Shown here: piece by piece, positions 47,498 through 54,809 of the stretch
How the letters are laid out: every line of letters begins with the position of its first letter
Position numbering within the stretch: position 1 is the first letter of the stretch
The notes under the pieces: generated by a model
Told to the model about the DNA's origin: nothing
Database searches by the model: none
The model's input: only the letters and a program-made list of their open reading frames with translations
Position numbers and translations under genes: made by a program
NCBI RefSeq assembly: GCF_030812215.1
Contig: NZ_JAUSSG010000007.1
Span: forward strand, 62,001-126,000
Reading direction: 5' to 3'
Length of the DNA stretch: 64,000 bases
Origin: Variovorax boronicumulans
GTDB taxonomy: Bacteria > Pseudomonadota > Gammaproteobacteria > Burkholderiales > Burkholderiaceae_C

Positions 47498-48132
47498 ACA
47501 CCTCGATCACGCATCAACCCCAGTCCCCGCTGATCCACCTGATCGACGACGACCAGGCGGTGCGCGACGGCCTCTCGCTGCTCATCGGAACGGTCGGCCT
47601 GCGCGTGCAGGGCTGGGCCGATCCGCAGGCCTTCATCGACGGCTTCGACCGCGCGAGCGTCGGCGCCATCGTGCTCGACGTGCGCATGCCCGGCATCAGC
47701 GGGCTCACCGTGCTCGACCGGCTGGTGGCGCAGGGCGTCGACCAGCCGGTGATCATGCTGACCGGCCACGGCACGGTCGAGATGTGCCGCCGTGCCTTCA
47801 AGGCGGGCGCGGCCGAGTTCCTGGAAAAGCCGGTGGACGACGAGCAACTGCTCGAGGCGCTGCAGCACGCGGTGCGCCAGCATGTGCGCACGCGCGAACG
47901 CTCGCAGGCCGACAACGCCGCACGCGAGCGGGTGGCACAGCTGTCGGAGCGCGAGCGCGAGGTGCTGGCGTTCATCGTGCAGGGGCTCACCAACAAGGAG
48001 ATCGCGCGCACGCTGGCGCTGTCGCCGCGCACGGTCGAGACGCACCGGGCCAACCTGTTCGCGAAGCTGGACTGCGATTCGCTCGCGCAGCTGATCCGGC
48101 GCTACGCGGTGCTGGTGAGCGACGGTGACTGA
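47494..48132 (+). CDS. FixJ/NarL-type two-component response regulator
   Basis: Response regulator of 212 residues with a receiver domain (phospho-acceptor Asp62 in 'AIVLDVRMPGISGL', Lys in 'EFLEKPVD') and a C-terminal LuxR/FixJ helix-turn-helix ('LSEREREVLAFIVQGLTNKE', 'IARTLALSPRTVETHRAN'). It is coupled (ATGA) to the kinase gene, with which it forms a two-component system. Just downstream is a perfect palindrome and then a GlcG/HbpS-like gene, a likely target. Confidence 0.92.
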   Translation: MNTSITHQPQSPLIHLIDDDQAVRDGLSLLIGTVGLRVQGWADPQAFIDGFDRASVGAIVLDVRMPGISGLTVLDRLVAQGVDQPVIMLTGHGTVEMCRRAFKAGAAEFLEKPVDDEQLLEALQHAVRQHVRTRERSQADNAARERVAQLSEREREVLAFIVQGLTNKEIARTLALSPRTVETHRANLFAKLDCDSLAQLIRRYAVLVSDGD

Positions 48133-48138
48133 GGTGCG

Positions 48139-48160
48139 CGCTCCGTAGTTCTACGGAGCG
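48139..48160. promoter_or_regulatory. Perfect palindrome between response regulator and GlcG-like gene
   Basis: Ten-base arms CGCTCCGTAG and CTACGGAGCG are separated by TT, starting 7 bases after the response-regulator stop. No T-run follows, so an operator for the FixJ-like regulator, controlling the 48277 gene, is more likely than a terminator. Confidence 0.5.
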
Positions 48161-48276
48161 CCGGGCGTAGCCGTACGAATGGTCGCGGCGGCCGGCGTTT
48201 TCTACAGTGACGCAGCCGTCGGCCATAACAGAGAGTGGCCGGCGCATTCACCTGCATCCACTGGAGAAATCAAACA

Positions 48277-48771
48277 ATGCGTTCCACCCTTTGCCTCGCC
48301 GTCCTGCTCGCCGCATCGGCTGCACAAGCCCAGACGCCGGCGCCCGCCGTGCGCACCGAGAAGAACATCTCGCTGGCGCTTGCCAACCAGATCGCGGCCG
48401 AAGCGGTGGCCGCCTGCGCCGCCAACGGCTACAACGTGGCCGCCACCGTGGTCGACCGCGCCGGCACCGTGCGCGCCGTGCAGCGCGCCGACAACGCCGG
48501 CCCGCACACGCTGGCCTCGAGCGAGCGCAAGGCCTGGACCTCGGCATCGGCCAAGAGCGCGACGCAAGCCATGATGGAAGGCGCGCAGAAGAACCCGGGC
48601 GCTGCGAACCTCGTGTACCTGCCGGGTTTCCTGCTGCTGGGCGGCGGCGTGCCGGTGAAGTCGGGCAACGAAGTGATCGGTGCCGTGGGCGTGGGCGGCG
48701 CGCCGGGCGGCCACCTGGACGACCAGTGCGCCAACGCGGCGATCGAGAAGGTCAAGGGCCTGCTGGGCTGA
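48277..48771 (+). CDS. GlcG/HbpS family exported protein (heme-binding-like)
   Basis: Exported protein of 164 residues: a signal peptide (MRSTLCLAVLLAASAAQAQT) then the GlcG/HbpS domain ('VAACAANGYNVAATVVDRAG', 'TVRAVQRADNAGPHTLASS', 'VIGAVGVGGAPGGHLDDQCA'). HbpS of Streptomyces binds heme and signals to the SenS-SenR two-component system; in proteobacteria related proteins accompany oxidation of alcohols or aromatic compounds. The start at 48277 has CTGGAGA upstream. Proximity to a sensor kinase/FixJ-like pair and to the palindrome suggests a functional link. Confidence 0.85.
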   Translation: MRSTLCLAVLLAASAAQAQTPAPAVRTEKNISLALANQIAAEAVAACAANGYNVAATVVDRAGTVRAVQRADNAGPHTLASSERKAWTSASAKSATQAMMEGAQKNPGAANLVYLPGFLLLGGGVPVKSGNEVIGAVGVGGAPGGHLDDQCANAAIEKVKGLLG

Positions 48772-49472
48772 TGGCGATGAGGCGCGGTGTCTGGTCTCTC
48801 GTTCTGGCTGGTGCACTCGGCCTGGGTGCTTCGACCGGCGTGTCGGCCCAGGTGCCGCCGCTCGCGGCCGAGGTGCTGGCCTATGAAGGACTGCACCGCG
48901 CCGCCTGGCATGGCGATCTGCCGAAGCTGAAGGCGCTGATTGCCTCGGGCGCGAAGCTCGATGCCCGCGATGCCAGGGGGCGGACGCCGTTGCATGTCGC
49001 CACCTACGCGCGGCAACGCGAAGCGGTGAAGCTGCTCGCCAAGGCGGGCGCGAACATCGACCAACTCGAAGACGACCGCTATGACGCGGTGACCATCGCA
49101 TCGGTCGCGGACGATACCGCGACCCTTGCATTGCTGCTGTCGCTCGGCGCCAACCCCGGGCAGACGACGAGCCGCTACGACGGCACCGCGCTCATCGCCG
49201 CCGCGCACCTGGGCCACGACGACGTCGTGCGCCGCCTCATCGCGGCCGGTGCGCCGCTCGACCATGTGAACAACCTGCACTGGACGGCGGTGATCGAATC
49301 GATCGTGCTCGGCGACGGAGGGCCGCGCCACCAGCGCACGCTGGCCGCGCTGCTCGATGCGGGCGCGAGCCAGAAGCTGACCGACCGGCAGGGCAGCACG
49401 CCGCTGCAACTGGCCAAGGCGCGCGGCTACACGGCGATGGTCAAGCTCCTGGAGACTCCCCGCGCAAGGTAG
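48771..49472 (+). CDS. Exported ankyrin-repeat protein
   Basis: Predicted periplasmic protein of 233 residues. A signal peptide ends near 'GVSAQVPP'. Ankyrin repeats follow: 'LHRAAWHGDLPKLKALIASG', 'GRTPLHVATYARQREAVKLL', 'DGTALIAAAHLGHDDVVRRL' and 'GSTPLQLAKARGYTAMVKLL'. It starts on the last base of the GlcG-like stop (TGATG), so the two are translationally coupled and probably function together. Specific partner unknown. Confidence 0.82.
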   Translation: MAMRRGVWSLVLAGALGLGASTGVSAQVPPLAAEVLAYEGLHRAAWHGDLPKLKALIASGAKLDARDARGRTPLHVATYARQREAVKLLAKAGANIDQLEDDRYDAVTIASVADDTATLALLLSLGANPGQTTSRYDGTALIAAAHLGHDDVVRRLIAAGAPLDHVNNLHWTAVIESIVLGDGGPRHQRTLAALLDAGASQKLTDRQGSTPLQLAKARGYTAMVKLLETPRAR

Positions 49473-49517
49473 GTCGGCTCGGGGACAATCAGGGTTCGCC
49501 CACGAGGAAGACAACCC

Positions 49518-50162
49518 ATGTACATGCCCCCGCAGTTCAATGCCAAGGACCCGGCGATCGCGCTGGAGTTGATGCGCTCGCACCCGTTCGCGAGCCTGAT
49601 CTCGAACGACAACGACGGCCTGCCGTTCGTCACGCACCTGCCGCTGGTGGCGGAGCCGGGCGAGGGCGACGAACTGGTGTTGTGGGGGCATTGCGCCAAG
49701 CCGAACCCGCATTGGCGCTATCTGCAGGCGCGGCCGCGGGCGGTCGCGACCTTCCTCGGGCCGCATGCGTACCTGTCGCCCCAGGTCTACCCTGACCTGG
49801 CGCGGGTGCCGACGTGGAACTACCTGGCCGTGCATTGCACGGTCGAGGCCCGCCTGGTCGAGGAGCCGGCCGAGAAGGACGTGCTGCTCAAGAAGCTCAT
49901 CGGCGACCACGAGCCCGCCTACGCGCAGCAGTGGCGCGACCTGGGCGAGGAGTTCCAGCTCAAGATGCTGAGCGGGATCGTCGGCTTCGAACTGAAGGTG
50001 ACCGCGCTGCAGTGCAAGGTCAAGATCAACCAGCACCGCAAGGAATCGCATGCCGCCATGCGCGCCATGTACGGCGCCGGCACGCCGGACGAGCAGGCGC
50101 TGGCGGTGTGGATGGACCGGCTCGGCATGAACGCCGAGGCGTCCGTGGCGGAAGGGAGCTGA
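49518..50162 (+). CDS. FMN-binding negative transcriptional regulator, PaiB family
   Basis: PaiB-family protein, 214 residues: 'MYMPPQFNAKDPAIALELMR', 'HPFASLISNDNDGLPFVTHLP' and 'GIVGFELKVTALQCKVKINQ' are characteristic. The fold is FMN-binding split barrel-like. In Bacillus PaiB affects protease expression, but the regulatory role elsewhere is not well established. GACAAT lies 28 bases before the start (49484-49489). The following small gene starts one base after the stop. Confidence 0.88.
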   Translation: MYMPPQFNAKDPAIALELMRSHPFASLISNDNDGLPFVTHLPLVAEPGEGDELVLWGHCAKPNPHWRYLQARPRAVATFLGPHAYLSPQVYPDLARVPTWNYLAVHCTVEARLVEEPAEKDVLLKKLIGDHEPAYAQQWRDLGEEFQLKMLSGIVGFELKVTALQCKVKINQHRKESHAAMRAMYGAGTPDEQALAVWMDRLGMNAEASVAEGS

Positions 50163-50163
50163 A

Positions 50164-50400
50164 ATGCGCGTGTTCGGATTGCTCGGCCTGGTGCTGGCGC
50201 TCGTGATCGTCGGGCTGATCGCGAAGAAGCAACTGACGACGGCTGCGGCGCCCGCATTGCCATCGGTGCCTGGCGCCGCGGCACCCGCAACCGGCGAGGC
50301 GCCGGCTGATGTGCGCACGCAAAGCCAGCAGGTCCAGCAGCAGGTGAAGGACGCGCTCGACGCCGCGGCGCAGGCGCGCAAGATGCCCGATGAGAACTGA
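50164..50400 (+). CDS. Small membrane-anchored protein
   Basis: 78-residue protein with one N-terminal hydrophobic helix ('VFGLLGLVLALVIVGLIAKK'), an Ala/Pro-rich middle and a C-terminal segment rich in Gln, Asp and Ala ('SQQVQQQVKDALDAAAQARK') that could form a coiled coil. I do not recognise the family. It starts one base after the PaiB-like stop and overlaps tadA by 11 bases, so it is in that operon. Codon use looks like its neighbours. Confidence 0.75.
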   Translation: MRVFGLLGLVLALVIVGLIAKKQLTTAAAPALPSVPGAAAPATGEAPADVRTQSQQVQQQVKDALDAAAQARKMPDEN

Positions 50401-51511
50401 GTTGCCATCGCAGACAAACGACGCGCACTGGATGGCGCTCGCGCTGGCCGAGGCGCGCCTTGCCGCCGAGGCGGGCGAGGTGCCGGTGGGTGCGGTGCTG
50501 GTCAAGGACGGGCAGGTCATCGCGACCGGCCGCAACACGCCCGTGGCGCAGCACGATCCGAGCGCGCATGCAGAAATCAACGCGCTGCGCGCCGGTGCCG
50601 CCGCGCTGGGCAACTACCGGCTCGACGGCTGCGAACTGTTCGTCACGCTCGAACCCTGCGCGATGTGCGCAGGCGCTATGCTGCACTCGCGGCTGGCCCG
50701 GGTGGTGTTCGGCGCGACCGATCCCAAGACGGGCGCGGCGGGATCGGTGCTCGATCTCTTTGCGGAGCCGCGCTTGAACCACCGCACGCAAGTGCGAGGC
50801 GGCGTGCTGGCAGAGGAGTGCGGCGCGGTACTGCAGGGCTTCTTCCAGCAGCGCCGCAGCATGGCGCGCGAGCAGGCCGAGCCCTTGCGCGACGACGCGC
50901 TGCGCACGCCGGCCGAGCGCTTCGCTTCGCTGAACGACTGCGCCTTCGCGCCGCACTACGTGCACGACCTGCCGGGGCTGCGGGGCTGGCGCCTGCATTA
51001 CGTGGACGAAGAGGGCGCACCGGGCAGCGACGGCCAATCGGCGCATTGCCTTTGTCTGCACGGACCGGGCGAATGGGGTTACTTCTTCCGTCACTTCATC
51101 GGCGCGCAAGGGCTGCGCACGCTGGTGCCCGACCTCATCGGCTTCGGCAAGAGCGACAAGCCCAAGCGCGAAGCCGTGCACCGCCTCGAGTGGCACCGCG
51201 ACGTGCTGCTCGAATGGCTGGATCGCGTACAGCCGCAGTCGCAGCCCGTGGTGCTGGTGCACAGTGCCGCGGCCAGCGGGCTTGCATCGTTGTTGCAAGC
51301 CGCGGCTGGCGATCGTTTCGCGGCCGCCATCGTCGCTCCCGATGGCGGCGAGCGCATCAAGGACGCATGGCGCGCGCCGTACCCCGACCGCGGCTACGAA
51401 GCCGCGCTGCGCGCACTCGGACCGATCGCCTCGTCCTCGGGCCCGACGGCCGCGGAGGCCTCGCTGCTTGCCCGCCTCGTGCGCAACGCAATGGGATACT
51501 CGACCTCGTGA
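50390..51511 (+). CDS. tadA: tRNA adenosine(34) deaminase TadA fused to a truncated alpha/beta-hydrolase-like domain
   Basis: The N-terminal domain (about 10-160) is TadA, which converts A34 to inosine in tRNA. Zinc ligands and the catalytic glutamate are conserved: His60-Ala-Glu62 and Cys90/Cys93 (PCAMCAG). A second domain (about 185-373) resembles alpha/beta hydrolases of the haloalkane dehalogenase type: 'CLHGPGEWGYFFRHF', 'LVPDLIGFGKSDKPK'. The nucleophile elbow reads VHSAAASG without the flanking glycines and the region with the catalytic His is missing, so catalysis is doubtful. It overlaps both neighbours, with ldcA starting inside the stop (GTGA). Confidence 0.88.
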   Translation: MRTELPSQTNDAHWMALALAEARLAAEAGEVPVGAVLVKDGQVIATGRNTPVAQHDPSAHAEINALRAGAAALGNYRLDGCELFVTLEPCAMCAGAMLHSRLARVVFGATDPKTGAAGSVLDLFAEPRLNHRTQVRGGVLAEECGAVLQGFFQQRRSMAREQAEPLRDDALRTPAERFASLNDCAFAPHYVHDLPGLRGWRLHYVDEEGAPGSDGQSAHCLCLHGPGEWGYFFRHFIGAQGLRTLVPDLIGFGKSDKPKREAVHRLEWHRDVLLEWLDRVQPQSQPVVLVHSAAASGLASLLQAAAGDRFAAAIVAPDGGERIKDAWRAPYPDRGYEAALRALGPIASSSGPTAAEASLLARLVRNAMGYSTS

Positions 51512-52467
51512 CCAAACACATCTACATCTACTCCCCGTCCAGCGCAATCCGCGACAAGGCCGCCTTCCGGCGCGGCGTGAAACGACTCCAGGCCCTCGGC
51601 CACGACGTCGAGATCGACGCCGATGCGCTCTCGGTGCATCAGCGTTTTGCGGGCGACGATGCCACCCGGCTGGCTGCCATTTCGCGGGCCGCCGCGAGCG
51701 GCGCGAACATCGCGCTCATCGCACGCGGCGGCTACGGGCTCACGCGCATCCTCGACCAGATTCCGTACAAGGCCGTGGCCAAGGCGATCGACAAGGGCAC
51801 CGAGTTCGTCGGCTGCAGCGACTTCACCGCACTGCAGAACGCACTGCTTGCGAAGACCGGCGGCGTCAGCTGGTCCGGCCCCGCGGTCGGCGAAGACTTC
51901 GGCGCCGAAGCCGGTGCCGACGACATCATGGAAGCCTGCTTCGACGATTTGTTGAGCGGGCAGGGCGAAGGCACCGGCTGGCGCATGCCGGCGCGCGATG
52001 CCGAACTGAAGTTCAAGCCCGTGGAAGACGCGGTGCTCTGGGGCGGCAACCTCTGCGTGCTGACGAGCCTGCTCGGAACGCCGTACTTTCCGGCGATCGA
52101 GAAGGGCGTCCTCTTCATCGAGGACACCAACGAGCACCCCTACCGCATCGAACGCATGCTCGACCAGCTGAAGATGGCCGGCGTGCTGGCCAGGCAGAAG
52201 GCGATCGTGTTCGGCCAGTTCACCGGCATCCGCAAGGTGCCGGGCTACGACCGCGGCTTCGGGCTGGATACGGTGGTCGATCGCCTCCGCGCGTCATTGA
52301 AGAAGGTCCCGGTGCTCACGGGCCTGCCGTTCGGCCATGTACCGACGAAGGTGCTGCTGCCAGTGGGGGCGAAGGTGGCGATGGCGGCCGAAGGGCGCGA
52401 TGTCTTCCTCGTGTGGGGGCATCGGCATGCCCATTCGCACGACCATGGCCACGCGCACCCGCACTGA
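51508..52467 (+). CDS. ldcA: LD-carboxypeptidase (murein tetrapeptide carboxypeptidase)
   Basis: Serine peptidase family S66, which removes the terminal D-Ala from murein tetrapeptides during cell-wall recycling in the cytoplasm. 319 residues. The nucleophile is Ser104 ('FVGCSDFTALQNAL'), with the downstream Glu in 'LFIEDTNEHPYRIERML' and His in 'GLPFGHVPTK'. The C-terminus carries a histidine-rich tail (HRHAHSHDHGHAHPH, 8 His), absent from the E. coli type and possibly metal-binding. GTG start overlaps the tadA stop. Confidence 0.9.
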   Translation: MTKHIYIYSPSSAIRDKAAFRRGVKRLQALGHDVEIDADALSVHQRFAGDDATRLAAISRAAASGANIALIARGGYGLTRILDQIPYKAVAKAIDKGTEFVGCSDFTALQNALLAKTGGVSWSGPAVGEDFGAEAGADDIMEACFDDLLSGQGEGTGWRMPARDAELKFKPVEDAVLWGGNLCVLTSLLGTPYFPAIEKGVLFIEDTNEHPYRIERMLDQLKMAGVLARQKAIVFGQFTGIRKVPGYDRGFGLDTVVDRLRASLKKVPVLTGLPFGHVPTKVLLPVGAKVAMAAEGRDVFLVWGHRHAHSHDHGHAHPH

Positions 52468-52485
52468 ATGCCGGCGGGGTTGGCG

Positions 52486-52511
52486 GCGGCTCTCGAAAGC
52501 CGCTTTGCCTT
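52486..52511 (+). terminator. Probable terminator after ldcA
   Basis: GCGGCT and AGCCGC pair around CTCGAA, followed by TTTGCCTT. Weak T-run. It lies 19 bases after the ldcA stop and just before the end of the convergent minus-strand gene. Confidence 0.45.
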
Positions 52512-52852
52512 CAGCTGTTGTTGTTGGTGAAGCGCTGATGGGCGCGCGGACCCATCGAGCCGGGCAGGCCGCCCTTGAACATGCTGTTGATGGATTTCAT
52601 CTGGCGGCGGGCGGCGGATTCACCGTCGATGGCGCTCAGCGCGGTCATCACGTCCTGGCGCAGGTACCAGAGGGCCTCGACGTCGACCGCGAAGCGCACG
52701 CGCTGGCTGACACGCTGGATCGAATGGCCGCCATGGGCCTGGAGCACCGACAGCATGGCCGTGCGAATCCGACCCAACTGGCTCTCAGCCGCCTGGCGGG
52801 AGCCGAAACCGGGCAAGTTCAGCAGACGAAAAATGCGGCGGAAGAGCACCAT
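52511..52852 (-). CDS. Conserved small hypothetical protein
   Basis: 113-residue protein, mostly helical, basic in the N-terminal part ('VLFRRIFRLLNLPGFGSRQA'), with a middle 'RIRTAMLSVLQAHGGHS' and a hydrophobic face around residues 55-75. No signal peptide or membrane helix. I do not recognise a named family. The codon use looks coding, and the frame starts with a plausible ATG. Convergent with ldcA; upstream is the AT-rich gap 52853-53116. Confidence 0.65.
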   Translation of the reverse strand: MVLFRRIFRLLNLPGFGSRQAAESQLGRIRTAMLSVLQAHGGHSIQRVSQRVRFAVDVEALWYLRQDVMTALSAIDGESAARRQMKSINSMFKGGLPGSMGPRAHQRFTNNNS

Positions 52853-52937
52853 GTGACGAATAGCGTATTGCCGGAAGCCAGGACGGCCGCTACCTTAAGC
52901 TTGCGTTCGTCATTACACAAGATGTTAAACAGTGTTT

Positions 52938-52952
52938 CTTGTTTGCAAACAA
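52938..52952. promoter_or_regulatory. Palindrome in the AT-rich region upstream of the cyclase gene
   Basis: TTGTTTGCAAACAA is a perfect 14-base palindrome, about 165 bases before the cyclase start, inside a 260-base stretch that is AT-rich compared with the rest of the window. It looks like a transcription-factor site, factor unknown. Confidence 0.4.
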
Positions 52953-53116
52953 CAAGCTTTACGTATCAGTTTCAGCACTTATTGAAGTTTGTTATCAAAA
53001 GTACTAAATCCTTTGGTGGGCTCGGTTTTGGGCATACGTCAGACAAAACACGGACAAGAGGCTGAAGAGCTTCCTGACCATAATCAACCAGCGATCGCTA
53101 CCGAGTACAAGACAGT

Positions 53117-54064
53117 ATGGGTGTCAATGCCACAGTCGTTTTCGCGGACCTGACAGGGAGCACAAGGGTCTTCGAGGCCATGGGGAATGCACGTGCCACC
53201 GAGACGGTGACGCGCCTGACCCAGTGGATCGGCGGCGTTTGCCAGGCGCACGGCGGCCGGGTGGTGAAGTCGCTGGGAGACGGCGTGTTCGCCATTTTCT
53301 CGAGCGGCGCGGCCGCCACGCACGCGGTGATCGAACTCCAGCGCTACCACCAGAAGCGTCTTCAGGTCTGGCCCGCGCCCTTGCGCATGGCGCTGCAGAT
53401 CGGCGTGGCCAGCGGCGAAGTGGTCGAGGTGGAGGGCGACTGCTTCGGCGACGCCGTCAACCTCGCATCGCGGCTGAGCGACCTCGCCGGCCCCGGGCAG
53501 ATCTGGGTGACCGACGCGGTGATCTCGCAGCTGCGAGAAGGCAGCGTGCAGCATCGCGACCTCGGGCTCATCAATATCCGCGGCCGCAGCGAGATGTCGG
53601 TGGTGCACCGCATCGACTGGCAGGAGGACGTGACCACCTTCCTCACCGTGCCGGCCGCGCTGGCGCCGGTGCGGATTCCGGATTCGTCGTTCGGCCAGAT
53701 CGAGCTGTCCTGGCTCGACGTGCGCTCCATGTTCAGCAGCGAGCAGTTGCCGATCCACCTGGGCCGCGTGGACGACGCGCAGTTCGTGGTCAACGACCCA
53801 CGCGTCTCGCGGCTGCATGCGCGCATCGAGATGCGGCAGGGCAGTTGCGTGCTGATCGACATCAGCACCTATGGGACCTGGGTGCGCTTTCATGGCAACG
53901 GCGGGCCGAGCACCGAGATCGCCTTGCGTCGCGAGGAATGCGTGCTGCACGGCCGCGGCGAAATCGGCCTGGGCGCGCCGCTGAGCGATTTCAGCGCCCC
54001 CACCATCGCCTTCAGTACGACCGGCGGCGAGGTGATGCTCTCGCGCCGCGAAGTGGGACCCTGA
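53117..54064 (+). CDS. Class III adenylate/guanylate cyclase with FHA domain
   Basis: Cytoplasmic nucleotide cyclase, 315 residues. The cyclase domain (about 3-165) has metal-binding Asp11 ('VVFADLTGSTR') and Asp55 ('VVKSLGDGVFAIF'), and 'GDAVNLASRLSDLAGPGQIW' carrying the conserved Asn and Arg. An FHA domain (about 210-295: 'HLGRVDDAQFVVNDPRVSRLHARI') would read phospho-threonine. Class III cyclase with FHA suggests a link between a Ser/Thr kinase signal and cyclic nucleotide production. Neither kinase nor phosphatase is nearby. Upstream lies the AT-rich gap with a palindrome. Confidence 0.88.
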   Translation: MGVNATVVFADLTGSTRVFEAMGNARATETVTRLTQWIGGVCQAHGGRVVKSLGDGVFAIFSSGAAATHAVIELQRYHQKRLQVWPAPLRMALQIGVASGEVVEVEGDCFGDAVNLASRLSDLAGPGQIWVTDAVISQLREGSVQHRDLGLINIRGRSEMSVVHRIDWQEDVTTFLTVPAALAPVRIPDSSFGQIELSWLDVRSMFSSEQLPIHLGRVDDAQFVVNDPRVSRLHARIEMRQGSCVLIDISTYGTWVRFHGNGGPSTEIALRREECVLHGRGEIGLGAPLSDFSAPTIAFSTTGGEVMLSRREVGP

Positions 54065-54139
54065 CCGGGTGCACCGGTGACCTGCGTCGGGCGTTGTCTG
54101 TCAGACCGGGCGCTGTTCGCCCTTGGCCCTGGAGCCGCT

Positions 54140-54490
54140 GTGAACTTCAAACGACATTCTTCTGTTTTCAAATGGGCAACCCTCGGCGCGATCGCGGCCG
54201 GTGCGTTGCTCGCCGCGGGCGCCGCCAATGCGCGCGGCCACTGGTCGGTGCAGATCGGCACCCCCGGCTATGTGGGCGGCGGTTATCCAGCGCCGTACTA
54301 CGTGCCGCCGCCGGTTTACTACCCGGCACCGATCTACTACCAGCCCGCGCCGCCCGTCTACTACCGGCCGCCGCCGGTGTACTACCGCCCGGCACCCATC
54401 TACAGCCCGCCGCCCGGACGCATTTATTACGGGCCCGGCTATCCATATCGCCCGCCGAACGGCTACGAATGGGAAGACGAGCAGGACTGA
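54140..54490 (+). CDS. Pro/Tyr-rich exported protein
   Basis: Exported protein of 116 residues: a signal peptide ('MNFKRHSSVFKWATLGAIAA') and a mature part with repeats of Tyr-Tyr-Pro-type units such as 'PVYYRPPPVYYRPAPIYSPP' and a C-terminal 'GPGYPYRPPNGYEW'. Low-complexity proline/tyrosine sequences are often surface or cell-wall associated. The start is a GTG at 54140 with TGGAG upstream. Function unknown. Lies 75 bases after the cyclase. Confidence 0.7.
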   Translation: MNFKRHSSVFKWATLGAIAAGALLAAGAANARGHWSVQIGTPGYVGGGYPAPYYVPPPVYYPAPIYYQPAPPVYYRPPPVYYRPAPIYSPPPGRIYYGPGYPYRPPNGYEWEDEQD

Positions 54491-54556
54491 CGTCCTCACC
54501 CAAGGCGCGGTAACTGAAGACCTGCTTGAGCGGGTCTCTGAAGGTGCCAATTTTGT

Positions 54557-54618
54557 TTCACAAGTGACGAAAAAGTCACATAAAGTCACAAATATTGGAT
54601 TGACGACCCTGTCGTCAA
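54557..54618. promoter_or_regulatory. Repeat and dyad array upstream of the DUF1800 gene
   Basis: Three GTGAC/GTCAC half-sites at 54563, 54574 and 54584 (the last two 10 bases apart), then a perfect dyad TTGACGACcctGTCGTCAA at 54600-54618. The region 54491-54809 is otherwise without a convincing gene. An operator for the DUF1800/DUF1501 operon is plausible. Confidence 0.45.
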
Positions 54619-54809
54619 AGGTTCTCACCAGCGAAATCCACAGGGCACGGCACTTGCCTTGATCGCTCCCGGCGCAGGAACGCCGCAGGAGCGAGGAAAA
54701 CATGGTGGAACGGACAGAAGCCGGCTGCGCGAGCGTGGCCGACGATTTGGCGTACGTCGATGCGCCGGCAACAACAGACACAGCCGAGACCGAGGCGTCG
54801 CTCAGGCCC

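Noticed and set aside
54563..54588. CRP-like site (GTGAC/GTCAC)
   Set aside because: The half-sites are 8 bases apart instead of 6 and the outer bases do not fit TGTGA-N6-TCACA. I report only a repeat array.
54702..54809. Upstream start of the DUF1800 gene
   Set aside because: Good SD, but the extra residues have atypical codons and push the lipobox into the interior. Kept as an alternative only.
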